Shown in pieces: positions 5,155 through 12,024 of a stretch of DNA of 13,507 nucleotides. Below the pieces are notes generated by a model. The model was not told the DNA's origin. It saw only the letters and a list, made by a program, of their open reading frames with translations, and ran no database searches. The stretch comes from Deltaproteobacteria bacterium (lineage in GTDB: Bacteria > Desulfobacterota > GWC2-55-46 > DRQE01). Each line of letters begins with the position of its first letter. Within the stretch, counting starts at the first letter, position 1. A program made the position numbers and the translations under genes. The stretch spans positions 1 to 13,507 of the forward strand of contig JACRCB010000072.1 of NCBI GenBank assembly GCA_016219165.1, read 5' to 3'.

Positions 5155-7770
5155 ATGTCCGATAAAACCCAAATCCTCCCCAATCTCCTCTCCTCACTCC
5201 TTAAGCCCCTCGTTTTCGCCTCGAAGGACAACTTCGCGCACATAAATACGGTAAGAAGGCTCGAGGGGTTTATCGAGGCGTTGTGCAAAGAGGCGCACGG
5301 GTTGATTGGAGAGGGGGAGACTGCTTCGCCGGAGCCTGCGGCGAGCGGAGCGCCTTTGACCCGCAACGGCAGGAAAGCCGGGGCCGGCGGCAGAGAAAGA
5401 GAGGTCTTATCCCAAAGATTTCTCGAACTCAGGGAACTCTTCAAAGGTTTTGACGCGCTTATGAAGGAAGTTAAAAGAGAACGCATCATGAAGGCGCTTG
5501 AGATAGTGGAATCGCTTAAAGAATACCTCCCGCCCGTTGCCGCGCCGCCCTCCATCCCTCTCCCCGAAGCGGAGAGCCGGGCTTGCAATGACGCCGCCAA
5601 CCCGCCTTTGCCGAGTTTATCCGAAGCCGTGAAAAACCTGAAAAAACTCTCAACCCCGCTTCAGTATATAAAAGGCATAGGGCCGAAGTTTGCAAAGCGT
5701 CTTGAAAAAAAAGGACTTAAAACAGTCGAAGACGTCTTATATTTCCTTCCAATCCGCTACGAAGACCGCCGCCATATAAAAAAGATAAAGGAACTCGAAG
5801 CGGGAAAAAACGAGGTCTCGACGGGCGAGATAATGGCAGTGGGGGAGGTCCGTTACGGCAGGAGAAAGGTCTTCGAGGCAATAGTCTCCGACGGCGCTTC
5901 CCTTTTGAGCCTTAAGTGGTTCAATTACAAACTCCCTTACATGAAAAAGAAATATAAAACAGGGGAGAGGATAATCTTCTACGGGATGGTCTCCGCATTC
6001 GGCCACAAGAAAGAGGTCATACACCCGGACGTGGAATTTATCGAGCCGGACCCCGATTCCGCCGGCTCGGTGAACTTCGAGGGCATAGTGCCGGTCTATT
6101 CGCAGGTAGAAAACCTCCATCAGAAGACCTTCAGGCGCCTTGCGAGGAAGATAGCCGACGGGTATGCGCCGTGCGCGGTCGGATGCGCGCCGGAGCGGGT
6201 TATGAAAAGATGCGGGTTCATGGCCGTTAAAGATGCGTTCTTATGCGTCCACGCGCCGGAAAAGTGGGATAACCCCCCCGGCGCCCCCGGCCCCCCTTCG
6301 GGAAAGGGCGGACCAATCCTTGCCCGGAGAAGCCTCACCTTCGATGAACTCTTCTCCCTCGAATTCGGGCTTGCCCTGAAAAGGAAGGCGGTAAAGAGGG
6401 AAGGGGGTCTTGTGATGAGGGGAGATGGGCGTCTTGAAAAAAGGCTCAGGGCTTTGCTGCCCTTTACCCTTACCGCCTCGCAGGAGAGGGTCGCGGCAGA
6501 GATAAAAAAAGACATGGCGGAGCCCCACCCAATGAACCGGCTCATACAGGGGGACGTCGGGAGCGGCAAAACGATAGTAAGTTATATGGCCGTCCTCAAT
6601 GCGGTGGAATCGGGCTATCAGGCCGCAATCATGGCGCCGACGGAGCTCCTCGCGGAACAGCATTTTCTGACTACCCACAACTACTCGGAAAGACTCGGCG
6701 TAAAGACAGCGCTTCTTACAAGCGCCCTTGGGGCGAAAGAGAAGAAAAAGACCCTGAACGCGATAAAAGAAGGGGAGGTCGTATTCGTAATCGGCACCCA
6801 TGCCCTCATACAGAAGGGGGTTTCTTTCAGGAACCTCGGCCTTGCCGTCATAGACGAACAGCACCGCTTCGGCGTTGTGCAGAGGGCGGAACTCAAGAGG
6901 AAAGGCGCCGTGAGTAGTGTTTCCCCGGATATCCTCGTCATGACCGCAACCCCGATTCCCCGGACACTTTCGATGACCGTGTTCGGAGACCTCGACGTCT
7001 CGATAATAGCCGAACTCCCGGCGGGAAGAAAACCGGTCCGTACGCGCCTTCTCAGGGAAAAAGACAGGTTAGAGGCTTACGGGATTATAAGGGACGAACT
7101 CAAAAACGGAGGACAGGCATATATCGTATATCCCCTCGTCGAGGAATCCGAGGAGTTAAGCCTCAAGGACGCGACGAACATGAAAGAACATCTCCGGCGG
7201 GACGTTTTCGGCGATTTTAGCGTCGGGCTCCTCCACGGCAGGATGAAGGCCGCGGAGAAAGAGTCCGCGATGAGGGATTTCAAGGACGGGAAAATAGACA
7301 TCCTCGTCTCCACGACGGTCATAGAGGTGGGCGTTGACGCGCCGAATGCAACGGTGATACTCATTGAACACGCCGAAAGGTTCGGCCTTGCGCAGCTCCA
7401 TCAGTTAAGGGGGAGGGTCGGGAGGGGAGAGAGGAGGTCGATATGCCTTCTCCTTGCGCAGTGGACCGCGTCGGAGGATACGTGGAAGAGGTTGAGGGTC
7501 CTGGAGGATACGACGGACGGCTTTAAGATTGCGGAAGAGGATTTGAAAATCCGGGGGCCCGGGGATTTCATAGGGACGCGCCAGTCCGGCCTCCCTGAAT
7601 TTCGCAGCGCCGAGGCCCTCGGAGACCTTAATCTCCTTAAAGAGGCGCGCGCGGCGGCGCTTGAGTTTCTAACGAACGACCCCCTTCTCTCGTCCCCGCA
7701 GGCCGCGGTAATAAAGGCCGTTCTGAGGGAGAGATGGGCGGGAAGGCTCGAACTCGCGGAGATAGGGTAA
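5155..7770 (+). CDS. recG: ATP-dependent DNA helicase RecG with N-terminal extension
   Basis: RecG remodels stalled replication forks and Holliday junctions. The sequence shows the wedge/OB domain after LQYIKGIGPKFAKRLEKKGL (about residues 165-300), the Walker A motif GDVGSGKT at 466-473, the DEQH box at 567-570, TATPIPRT at 597-604 and QLRGRVGRG at 750-758, with the RecG-type C-terminus. Length is 871 aa, against about 690 for the E. coli protein. The extra ~160 residues are N-terminal (starting MSDKTQILPNLLSSLLKPL) with an Ala/Pro/Gly-rich linker near 57-80, as seen in RecG of several other phyla. The ATG at 5155 has no good ribosome site (AAAGAGG is more than 20 bases away), but the N-terminal helices look coding from that point and the next methionine is about 100 residues in. 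Convergent with the secreted-protein gene downstream. Confidence 0.97.
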   Translation: MSDKTQILPNLLSSLLKPLVFASKDNFAHINTVRRLEGFIEALCKEAHGLIGEGETASPEPAASGAPLTRNGRKAGAGGREREVLSQRFLELRELFKGFDALMKEVKRERIMKALEIVESLKEYLPPVAAPPSIPLPEAESRACNDAANPPLPSLSEAVKNLKKLSTPLQYIKGIGPKFAKRLEKKGLKTVEDVLYFLPIRYEDRRHIKKIKELEAGKNEVSTGEIMAVGEVRYGRRKVFEAIVSDGASLLSLKWFNYKLPYMKKKYKTGERIIFYGMVSAFGHKKEVIHPDVEFIEPDPDSAGSVNFEGIVPVYSQVENLHQKTFRRLARKIADGYAPCAVGCAPERVMKRCGFMAVKDAFLCVHAPEKWDNPPGAPGPPSGKGGPILARRSLTFDELFSLEFGLALKRKAVKREGGLVMRGDGRLEKRLRALLPFTLTASQERVAAEIKKDMAEPHPMNRLIQGDVGSGKTIVSYMAVLNAVESGYQAAIMAPTELLAEQHFLTTHNYSERLGVKTALLTSALGAKEKKKTLNAIKEGEVVFVIGTHALIQKGVSFRNLGLAVIDEQHRFGVVQRAELKRKGAVSSVSPDILVMTATPIPRTLSMTVFGDLDVSIIAELPAGRKPVRTRLLREKDRLEAYGIIRDELKNGGQAYIVYPLVEESEELSLKDATNMKEHLRRDVFGDFSVGLLHGRMKAAEKESAMRDFKDGKIDILVSTTVIEVGVDAPNATVILIEHAERFGLAQLHQLRGRVGRGERRSICLLLAQWTASEDTWKRLRVLEDTTDGFKIAEEDLKIRGPGDFIGTRQSGLPEFRSAEALGDLNLLKEARAAALEFLTNDPLLSSPQAAVIKAVLRERWAGRLELAEIG

Positions 7771-7781
7771 TAGGGCTTATG

Positions 7782-7810
7782 TGCGGGCAGGAGCCGCCTC
7801 CATGCCCGCA
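7782..7810 (+). terminator. Hairpin after recG
   Basis: TGCGGGCA (7782-7789) pairs with TGCCCGCA (7803-7810), and GGAG/CTCC extends the stem inward with one bulged A, giving about 12 base pairs 12 bases after the recG stop. There is no U-tract, so it is a weak candidate for an intrinsic terminator and could instead protect the 3' end. Confidence 0.3.
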
Positions 7811-7812
7811 TC

Positions 7813-8071
7813 GCTTAAGGAACCTCTGAAAAAAGCATTTTTGGGGGAAACTTCGGGCACACACCCGCAAGGGTGGGTCGGAAAAGTTTCCCGCTTCCCG
7901 TTGCAATGCTTCGCAGCAACGGGAGCCCTGCCCCTTCAAAGACTTTTAGAAAAACTGAAAGTTTTTGAACTGAAAATTTTTGGAGAGAGTTTGAGAGAAC
8001 CTTTTTACGGGGAACCCATCCAAAGGTTGTGTCGGGTTCTCTCAAGATACTTTTTCAGAGGTTCCTTAAGC
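7813..8071. mobile_element. MITE-like element with 21-bp terminal inverted repeats
   Basis: Bases 7813-7833 (starting GCTTAAGGAACCTCTG) are the exact reverse complement of 8051-8071. The 259-base unit has no convincing gene. Inside are a nested inverted repeat (TTGAGAGAACC near 7991 with GGTTCTCTCAA near 8034) and an 8-bp hairpin, CCCGTTGC (7897-7904) with GCAACGGG (7916-7923). Three internal blocks recur in reverse order and orientation at the right end of the window. It fills the gap between convergent recG and the secreted-protein gene, ending two bases from that gene's stop. No transposase is present, so it would have to be moved in trans. No clear target-site duplication was seen, so 'mobile' is inference; 'structured repeat' is certain. 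Confidence 0.6.
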
Positions 8072-8073
8072 CT

Positions 8074-8694
8074 TCATTTTGCCTGAGTCAGTCTGGCCGG
8101 GTCCTGATATATCATGAGGTGGGCGTAGGGCGTCCCTTCATACATGATGTATGTCCCGAACCTGCCCGGGGTTGCCGGTATACCGCCTGCCTTTGCGTCA
8201 AACGGATAGAGTATCATCCAATGCGGCGGCTCTTTCACCCTTTTATCCCCGGGTTCGTTCTTGCCCATCGGCGTTATCTTACCGTCCTTTTCCCAGTGCC
8301 ATCCGCCGCGCGCCATGTAGGCGATGCCGGGAACCGTGTTAGCCGGCTTCGGGGCGTTCGTCATTGCATCGGTGAACCATTGGTAAGCGGCCTTGTCCAT
8401 GCAGATAGGGTCGGGTTTTTCCTGCCCGGAAATGTCCGGGACGCACGTAAAGCCGTTTTGACCCTTCCGTGCCTCCGTCAATTTTCCGTCCGCGGCGTAG
8501 ACCATAATGGTTGCGTCCGTGGAGATAGACATTGGCGCGGCGCTCTCCGCCAGATTTACCTGTTTGTCCGCTGGAAGGGATTTAACCCCTTTCTTCATAT
8601 CCCCGGCCGCCGGGGCGCCCTTCGTAAGGGTAGGCCGGGCCGCAAGGCTTAAGAATAAGACCATTGTCAACAATAAAACGCTTGGTTTTTTCAT
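8074..8694 (-). CDS. Secreted protein of unknown function
   Basis: A 206-aa protein starting MKKPSVLLLTMVLFLSLAAR, a classic signal peptide with probable cleavage after about residue 26. The mature part is rich in short conserved-looking motifs: NGFTCVPDISG, ICMDKAAYQWF, GIAYMARGGWHWEKDG, PPHWMILYPFDAKAGGIP and GTYIMYEGTPYAHLMIYQ. Two cysteines about 25 residues apart could form a disulfide in the periplasm. I do not recognise a named domain and give no function. The start is well supported: AAGGAGGT (plus-strand 8704-8711) lies nine bases upstream and a TTGACA/TATAGT promoter lies before that. The opposite strand is also open over much of this stretch, but it lacks these signals. Its 3' end abuts the inverted-repeat element. 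Confidence 0.85.
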   Translation of the reverse strand: MKKPSVLLLTMVLFLSLAARPTLTKGAPAAGDMKKGVKSLPADKQVNLAESAAPMSISTDATIMVYAADGKLTEARKGQNGFTCVPDISGQEKPDPICMDKAAYQWFTDAMTNAPKPANTVPGIAYMARGGWHWEKDGKITPMGKNEPGDKRVKEPPHWMILYPFDAKAGGIPATPGRFGTYIMYEGTPYAHLMIYQDPARLTQAK

Positions 8695-8728
8695 CGTCCC
8701 GATACCTCCTTCATGAGTTTCTGTGTAA

Positions 8729-8756
8729 ACTATAGTCCAACATTAGCCGGTGTCAA
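8729..8756 (-). promoter_or_regulatory. Sigma70-type promoter of the secreted-protein gene
   Basis: On the minus strand, TTGACA (8756-8751) is followed after 16 bases by TATAGT (8734-8729). This is a perfect -35 with a five-of-six -10. Transcription would start near 8722, leaving a leader of under 30 bases that contains the strong Shine-Dalgarno sequence. Confidence 0.65.
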
Positions 8757-8762
8757 TTCCAG

Positions 8763-8792
8763 TTGACATAATACCCCTGTAAATAGTAAATT
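8763..8792 (+). promoter_or_regulatory. Promoter of the DUF1015/methyltransferase operon
   Basis: TTGACA (8763-8768) is a perfect -35; TAAATT (8787-8792) after 18 bases is a moderate -10. The expected start lies near 8800, about 25 bases before the ATG. Its -35 is only six bases from the oppositely oriented -35 of the divergent gene. Confidence 0.5.
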
Positions 8793-8824
8793 ATCTTTTC
8801 TTATTTCCATCTCAGGAGTCTGCA

Positions 8825-10180
8825 ATGGCTTTTATTATGCCCTTCAGGGGTATCCGGTATGACACGGCTAAGGTCGGGAATATCGAAGACGTCGTGAGCC
8901 CGCCCTATGACGTCATATCCCCGGAGTTTCAGGAAGAACTCTATCTAAGGCACCCCAACAATATAGTGAGGCTCATACTCGGGAAGACAAACCCCGGCGA
9001 TGCGCCCGGCCGCGACAGGTACTCGAGGGCCGCGGAATATTTCGGGAGATGGCAGAAAGACGCGGTCCTTATAAGGGATGAAGCCCCTTCGATATACTAT
9101 TACATACAGGGATATAAGTTCGGCAAGAGGGAAAAGACGAGGAAGGGCTTTATAGCCCTTCTAAGGCTCGAGGAGTTCGGAAAGGGCTCCATATACCCGC
9201 ATGAAAAAACCTTATCCGGCCCAAAGGCGGACAGGCTCAATCTTATGAAGGCCTGCAGCGCGAACCTCTGCCCCGTCTTCTCCCTCTATCCGGAATCCCC
9301 GGAGGAAAAGGGAAGGATAACGGGGTTTCTCTTTGATGCCGGCCGGGGAGACCCTCTCATGGATGTAAAGGGCGGAGACGGCGTTGCGAACAAACTCTGG
9401 AGGATAGATAATCCGGAGGTAATAAAGAAAGTTACGGACTCGATGAGGGATAAGAAACTCTTCATAGCGGACGGCCACCACCGTTACGAGACCGCGCTTA
9501 ATTACAGGAACCTTATGACGCAGGCCTTGAAGAACCCTATGAAGAACCCTACGGGCGAAGAGCCCTTCAATTACGTGATGATGTACTTTGCGAGCATGGA
9601 CGACGAGGGGCTCGAGATATTCCCCACGCACAGGGTCGCCCACAGCCTTTCGGAGTTTAAAAAGGAGGGGTTCCTTAAGGAGTGCGGCAGGTATTTCTCC
9701 ATCGAGGAGTCCGTATTTGATAAGGGGAGCGAGGCCTCGGTAAGGGATGAATTCGCAAGAAAGTTGTGCGGGGCAGTGGGCGATACCGTGCGTTTCGGGC
9801 TTGTTATGAAGGGGGTAAACGCTTACTACCTCCTTACGCTTAAGGGGAGGGGGGTAATGGACGGCCTTTTCCCGGATATGGCCGGCGTATATAAAACGCT
9901 CGACGTGACCGTCCTCCACTCGGTTGTGTTGACGAAGATACTCGGCATAAGCCCCTGCGCGCAGGAAAAGCAGGAAAACCTCCTCTATGTGAAGGACATA
10001 AACGAAGCGGTCGAGAAGGTAAGGAGCGGTAAAGGGCAGTTGGCCTTCCTTATGAACCCCACGAAGGTTGAGGATGTAAAGAGGGTCTGTGAGGCGGGGC
10101 TCCTTATGCCGCAGAAATCCACCTACTTCTATCCGAAACTCCTCTCCGGGCTCGTAATAAATCCCCTCTGGGACATTTAA
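8825..10180 (+). CDS. DUF1015 family protein (COG4198)
   Basis: A 451-aa cytoplasmic protein with the DUF1015 hallmarks: the N-terminal FRGIRYDTAKVGNIEDVVSP and PYDVISPEFQEELY, the motif HPNNIVRLILGK, the middle motif ADGHHRYETAL at 215-225, and the C-terminal QLAFLMNPTKVEDV and PQKSTYFYPKL. Length and motif order are normal for the family. Its biochemical role is not established to my knowledge; the invariant DGHHRYE suggests an active or ligand-binding site. AGGAG (8814-8818) lies six bases before the ATG. A methyltransferase gene follows after 12 bases, in the same operon. Confidence 0.93.
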   Translation: MAFIMPFRGIRYDTAKVGNIEDVVSPPYDVISPEFQEELYLRHPNNIVRLILGKTNPGDAPGRDRYSRAAEYFGRWQKDAVLIRDEAPSIYYYIQGYKFGKREKTRKGFIALLRLEEFGKGSIYPHEKTLSGPKADRLNLMKACSANLCPVFSLYPESPEEKGRITGFLFDAGRGDPLMDVKGGDGVANKLWRIDNPEVIKKVTDSMRDKKLFIADGHHRYETALNYRNLMTQALKNPMKNPTGEEPFNYVMMYFASMDDEGLEIFPTHRVAHSLSEFKKEGFLKECGRYFSIEESVFDKGSEASVRDEFARKLCGAVGDTVRFGLVMKGVNAYYLLTLKGRGVMDGLFPDMAGVYKTLDVTVLHSVVLTKILGISPCAQEKQENLLYVKDINEAVEKVRSGKGQLAFLMNPTKVEDVKRVCEAGLLMPQKSTYFYPKLLSGLVINPLWDI

Positions 10181-10192
10181 GGCGGATTAGAG

Positions 10193-10849
10193 ATGGAAGA
10201 GATTATCTCTACCCTCGGCCCCTTTATTTTCATTCAGCGAGAGGGGGTGGAGAGGGTTACGGAAGACCCGGTCCTTCTTACGGAGTTCCTGCTTCCACTT
10301 AAAAAGGCCGACAGGGTATTGGACCTCGGCACAGGCACCGGGGTGATACCGCTTATTTTATGCTCAAAGACGGATGTGGAGACGATTACCGGGGTTGAAC
10401 TGGACATCCATACCGCCGCCGCCGCAAGGCGGAACGTGGACATTAACGGTCTTGGGGCAAGGGTTAAGATACTCCAATCCGACTGGAGGAGACTTAAAGA
10501 GATTTACCCGCGCGGGGCTTTTCCGGTCGTGGTAAGCAACCCGCCTTATATGAAAAAGGGGGAGGGGAGGGTATCCCGGATAAGGCAGAGGGCCATTGCC
10601 AGATGTGATATCGAGGGCACACTGAAGGACCTTGTCGATGTCTCGGAATACCTTGCGGGCGACAGAGGTAGGATATTTTATATTTATCCGGTAAGAAGGC
10701 TGAAGGAACTTATCTCGGAACTCGTGGGAAAGGGGCTTACGCCTCGCCGCCTCGCTTACGTCTATACCGGCAGGCCGTACTCTAAACTTTCTCTTGTGGA
10801 GGCGGGCAAAGACGGCGGCCTGAGCGAGGGATTCATCCGGCGGCTATGA
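10193..10849 (+). CDS. TrmN6-like adenine-N6 methyltransferase (COG4123)
   Basis: A 218-aa class I SAM-dependent methyltransferase. The SAM loop DLGTGTG is at residues 44-50 and the catalytic NPPY motif, typical of enzymes methylating exocyclic amino groups, is at 116-119 (SNPPYMKKGEGRVS). Family members such as E. coli TrmN6/YfiC methylate A37 of tRNA-Val; the target here is inferred from family membership. Slightly shorter than E. coli TrmN6 (about 245 aa). It starts 12 bases after the DUF1015 stop with only a weak ribosome site (AGGCGG), so it depends on read-through from the upstream promoter. Confidence 0.88.
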   Translation: MEEIISTLGPFIFIQREGVERVTEDPVLLTEFLLPLKKADRVLDLGTGTGVIPLILCSKTDVETITGVELDIHTAAAARRNVDINGLGARVKILQSDWRRLKEIYPRGAFPVVVSNPPYMKKGEGRVSRIRQRAIARCDIEGTLKDLVDVSEYLAGDRGRIFYIYPVRRLKELISELVGKGLTPRRLAYVYTGRPYSKLSLVEAGKDGGLSEGFIRRL

Positions 10850-10853
10850 CGAT

Positions 10854-11012
10854 TTGACGCATGGGCGCCGTTTTTGTTATCTTTACCTTTGTCTTTTTAT
10901 TTTCACCCGGAGGATTGCCGGAACCGTTTATAACGAGGTCGTTTATACCAGCGACAGCGATATCGAGGAGACGCTAAAGAGGCTCATAAACGAATATCTT
11001 TACAGGAAGTGA
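10854..11012 (+). CDS. Possible small protein (about 52 aa)
   Basis: A frame open from 10824 ends at TGA 11010-11012. Its second half, AGTVYNEVVYTSDSDIEETL followed by KRLINEYLYRK, uses the same codons as neighbouring genes (AGG, CTC, ATA, AAG, GAG) and looks like a genuine protein C-terminus with an amphipathic helix. The first half is very hydrophobic (RFCYLYLCLFIF), encoded by a T-rich tract. The only ordinary start is TTG 10854 with a weak ribosome site; CGGAGG at about 10910 sits right in front of ATT, too close for normal initiation. It may be a small membrane protein, or the surviving tail of a lost gene. It runs convergently into the DUF721 gene 24 bases away. Confidence 0.35.
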   Translation: MTHGRRFCYLYLCLFIFTRRIAGTVYNEVVYTSDSDIEETLKRLINEYLYRK

Positions 11013-11036
11013 GGCTTTTTTCCAGCGCCCGTTTGT

Positions 11037-11515
11037 TCAATAACCTTTCCCTTTTTCCATAGCCCTCTTTATAGCGTCCCTTAATTGAGGGTCTTTTATC
11101 CCGGATACGGTTTTTTCGATAAAGACCCTTTCCTCCACGGTAAGAGGCCTTCTTTTTATTGCCGGCCTTTCTTTTTCCGGTTCGTTCAACCTGCCGGGTT
11201 TGAAGACTATCTCCTCTACCGTGCCCCCGCCGGTTTCGGCGTTTACCTTTTTAATGATATCTTCCATGTGGAACCGGAGTTCGTTCATCCACGAGGATGA
11301 GGATACAAGGACATGGAGGGTTTTATTGGTAAGCCTTCCGGGCTGGGCCCTCTTTGCGATTGCCGGGCCTACGATTCTATCCCATTCCTTTTTTATCCTG
11401 AATTCCGATATCTTCGCGGCAAGCCCGAGGGCCGTGAATGAACGGCCGAGGACCCCGCCGATACGGCTTGGAAGATGGTTCCCCTTCCCTGGCGAAAAAG
11501 GCGTTTTTTTGTCAT
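11037..11515 (-). CDS. DUF721/DciA-like protein, start frame broken at an A7 run
   Basis: The minus strand encodes a DUF721 protein with the family core EFRIKKEWDRIVGPAIAKRA and the segment TLHVLVSSSSWMNELRFHME. DciA members of this family help load the replicative helicase; whether this one does is inference. The DUF721 frame is open upstream to 11549 but contains no ATG, GTG or TTG before the core. An ATG at 11515-11513 overlaps the upstream stop as ATGA but reads ATG ACA AAA AAA CGC in another frame and stops after about 40 residues. A one-base backward shift on the seven A (11510-11504) joins it exactly to the DUF721 frame (MTKKTPFSPGKGNHLPSRIG), giving a normal 159-aa protein. An in-frame CTG at 11531, five bases after GGGGAGGGT, is an alternative start needing no shift. 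A real mutation or a homopolymer read error is also possible. Confidence 0.75.
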
Positions 11516-11784
11516 GTCGCGGACATGTCAGGGGGGACCCTCCCCTGTCCTATAAGGCCGCCGATGAACTGCCCGATAACGGCGCCGGCGACCACGACCG
11601 GGATGGCCCTGTAGCCTACCCCGGCGAGGAGCCTCAGAACGATAAGGATGGGCACGGGCACGTGGATGTAAAGGAACCACTTGAGAGAGAACTTTTTCGT
11701 CCCTGACCTCAGGTAACCGAACGGAAGGTTTATGACGAGTGCGGCGAGCGTAAGTATCGCGATTAAAAGCAAGATATGCTCCAT
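11512..11784 (-). CDS. Small membrane protein, function unknown
   Basis: A 90-aa protein starting MEHILLLIAILTLAALVINL. Three hydrophobic stretches are visible at about residues 4-24, 33-55 and 58-80, so it should be an inner-membrane protein with three helices; a basic loop (RSGTKKFSLK) follows the first helix. No named family is recognised. The last codons overlap the DUF721 ATG (ATGA), so the two genes form one transcript. There is no Shine-Dalgarno sequence before the ATG; with the promoter found just upstream the message would be almost leaderless. Confidence 0.8.
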   Translation of the reverse strand: MEHILLLIAILTLAALVINLPFGYLRSGTKKFSLKWFLYIHVPVPILIVLRLLAGVGYRAIPVVVAGAVIGQFIGGLIGQGRVPPDMSAT

Positions 11785-11794
11785 AAATTTATAC

Positions 11795-11824
11795 AGTATA
11801 TCAGAATGATTTTATCCATGTCAA
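11795..11824 (-). promoter_or_regulatory. Promoter of the membrane protein/DUF721 operon
   Basis: On the minus strand, TTGACA (11824-11819) is followed after 18 bases by TATACT (11800-11795). The predicted start near 11788 is about four bases before the ATG at 11784. A second AT-rich box (TATAAA) directly follows. Confidence 0.6.
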
Positions 11825-11855
11825 TCCCTTGCGGAATGCCGGATGGAGAATCATG

Positions 11856-11883
11856 TTGAAATAATCGCGGCCCGTGGTATACT
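11856..11883 (+). promoter_or_regulatory. Candidate promoter of the diguanylate cyclase gene
   Basis: TTGAAA (11856-11861), 16 bases, TATACT (11878-11883). It would give a leader of about 135 bases. The leader contains the stem CCCGGC (12002-12007) with GCCGGG (12018-12023), ending one base before the TTG start at 12025. I saw no recognisable riboswitch core in it. Confidence 0.45.
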
Positions 11884-12024
11884 TTTTGAGGCATCCGCTT
11901 GATTTTTGTGCAAGGAATACAACTTTAGTTTACACCCCTTACTTGCTTTTCAGCAATTCTCATCTCCTATTTTTCAACTCGACAGCCTCCTCGCGGTCAA
12001 GCCCGGCCGTTTCCGTCGCCGGGA

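Noticed and set aside
6241..6864. Long minus-strand open frame (207 codons) inside recG
   Set aside because: It lies antisense to the conserved helicase motifs; composition is as expected from the shadow of GC-rich codons and it has no ribosome site.
7781..8086. 101-codon plus-strand frame after recG
   Set aside because: It coincides with the inverted-repeat element and its hairpins; no coding signature.
8029..8652. Plus-strand frame of 207 codons opposite the secreted-protein gene
   Set aside because: The minus strand has a signal peptide, strong ribosome site and promoter; the plus frame starts inside the inverted-repeat element and looks like a shadow.
9212..9919. Minus-strand open frame of 235 codons opposite the DUF1015 gene
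   Set aside because: The DUF1015 frame carries the family motifs; the antisense frame has no recognisable domain or start signals.
11200..11706. Plus-strand frame of 168 codons opposite DUF721 and the membrane protein
   Set aside because: The minus strand carries the DUF721 core and transmembrane helices; the plus frame is a shadow.
11884..12024. c-di-GMP riboswitch in the leader of the diguanylate cyclase gene
   Set aside because: No conserved GEMM core or paired architecture could be found; only a short stem next to the start.
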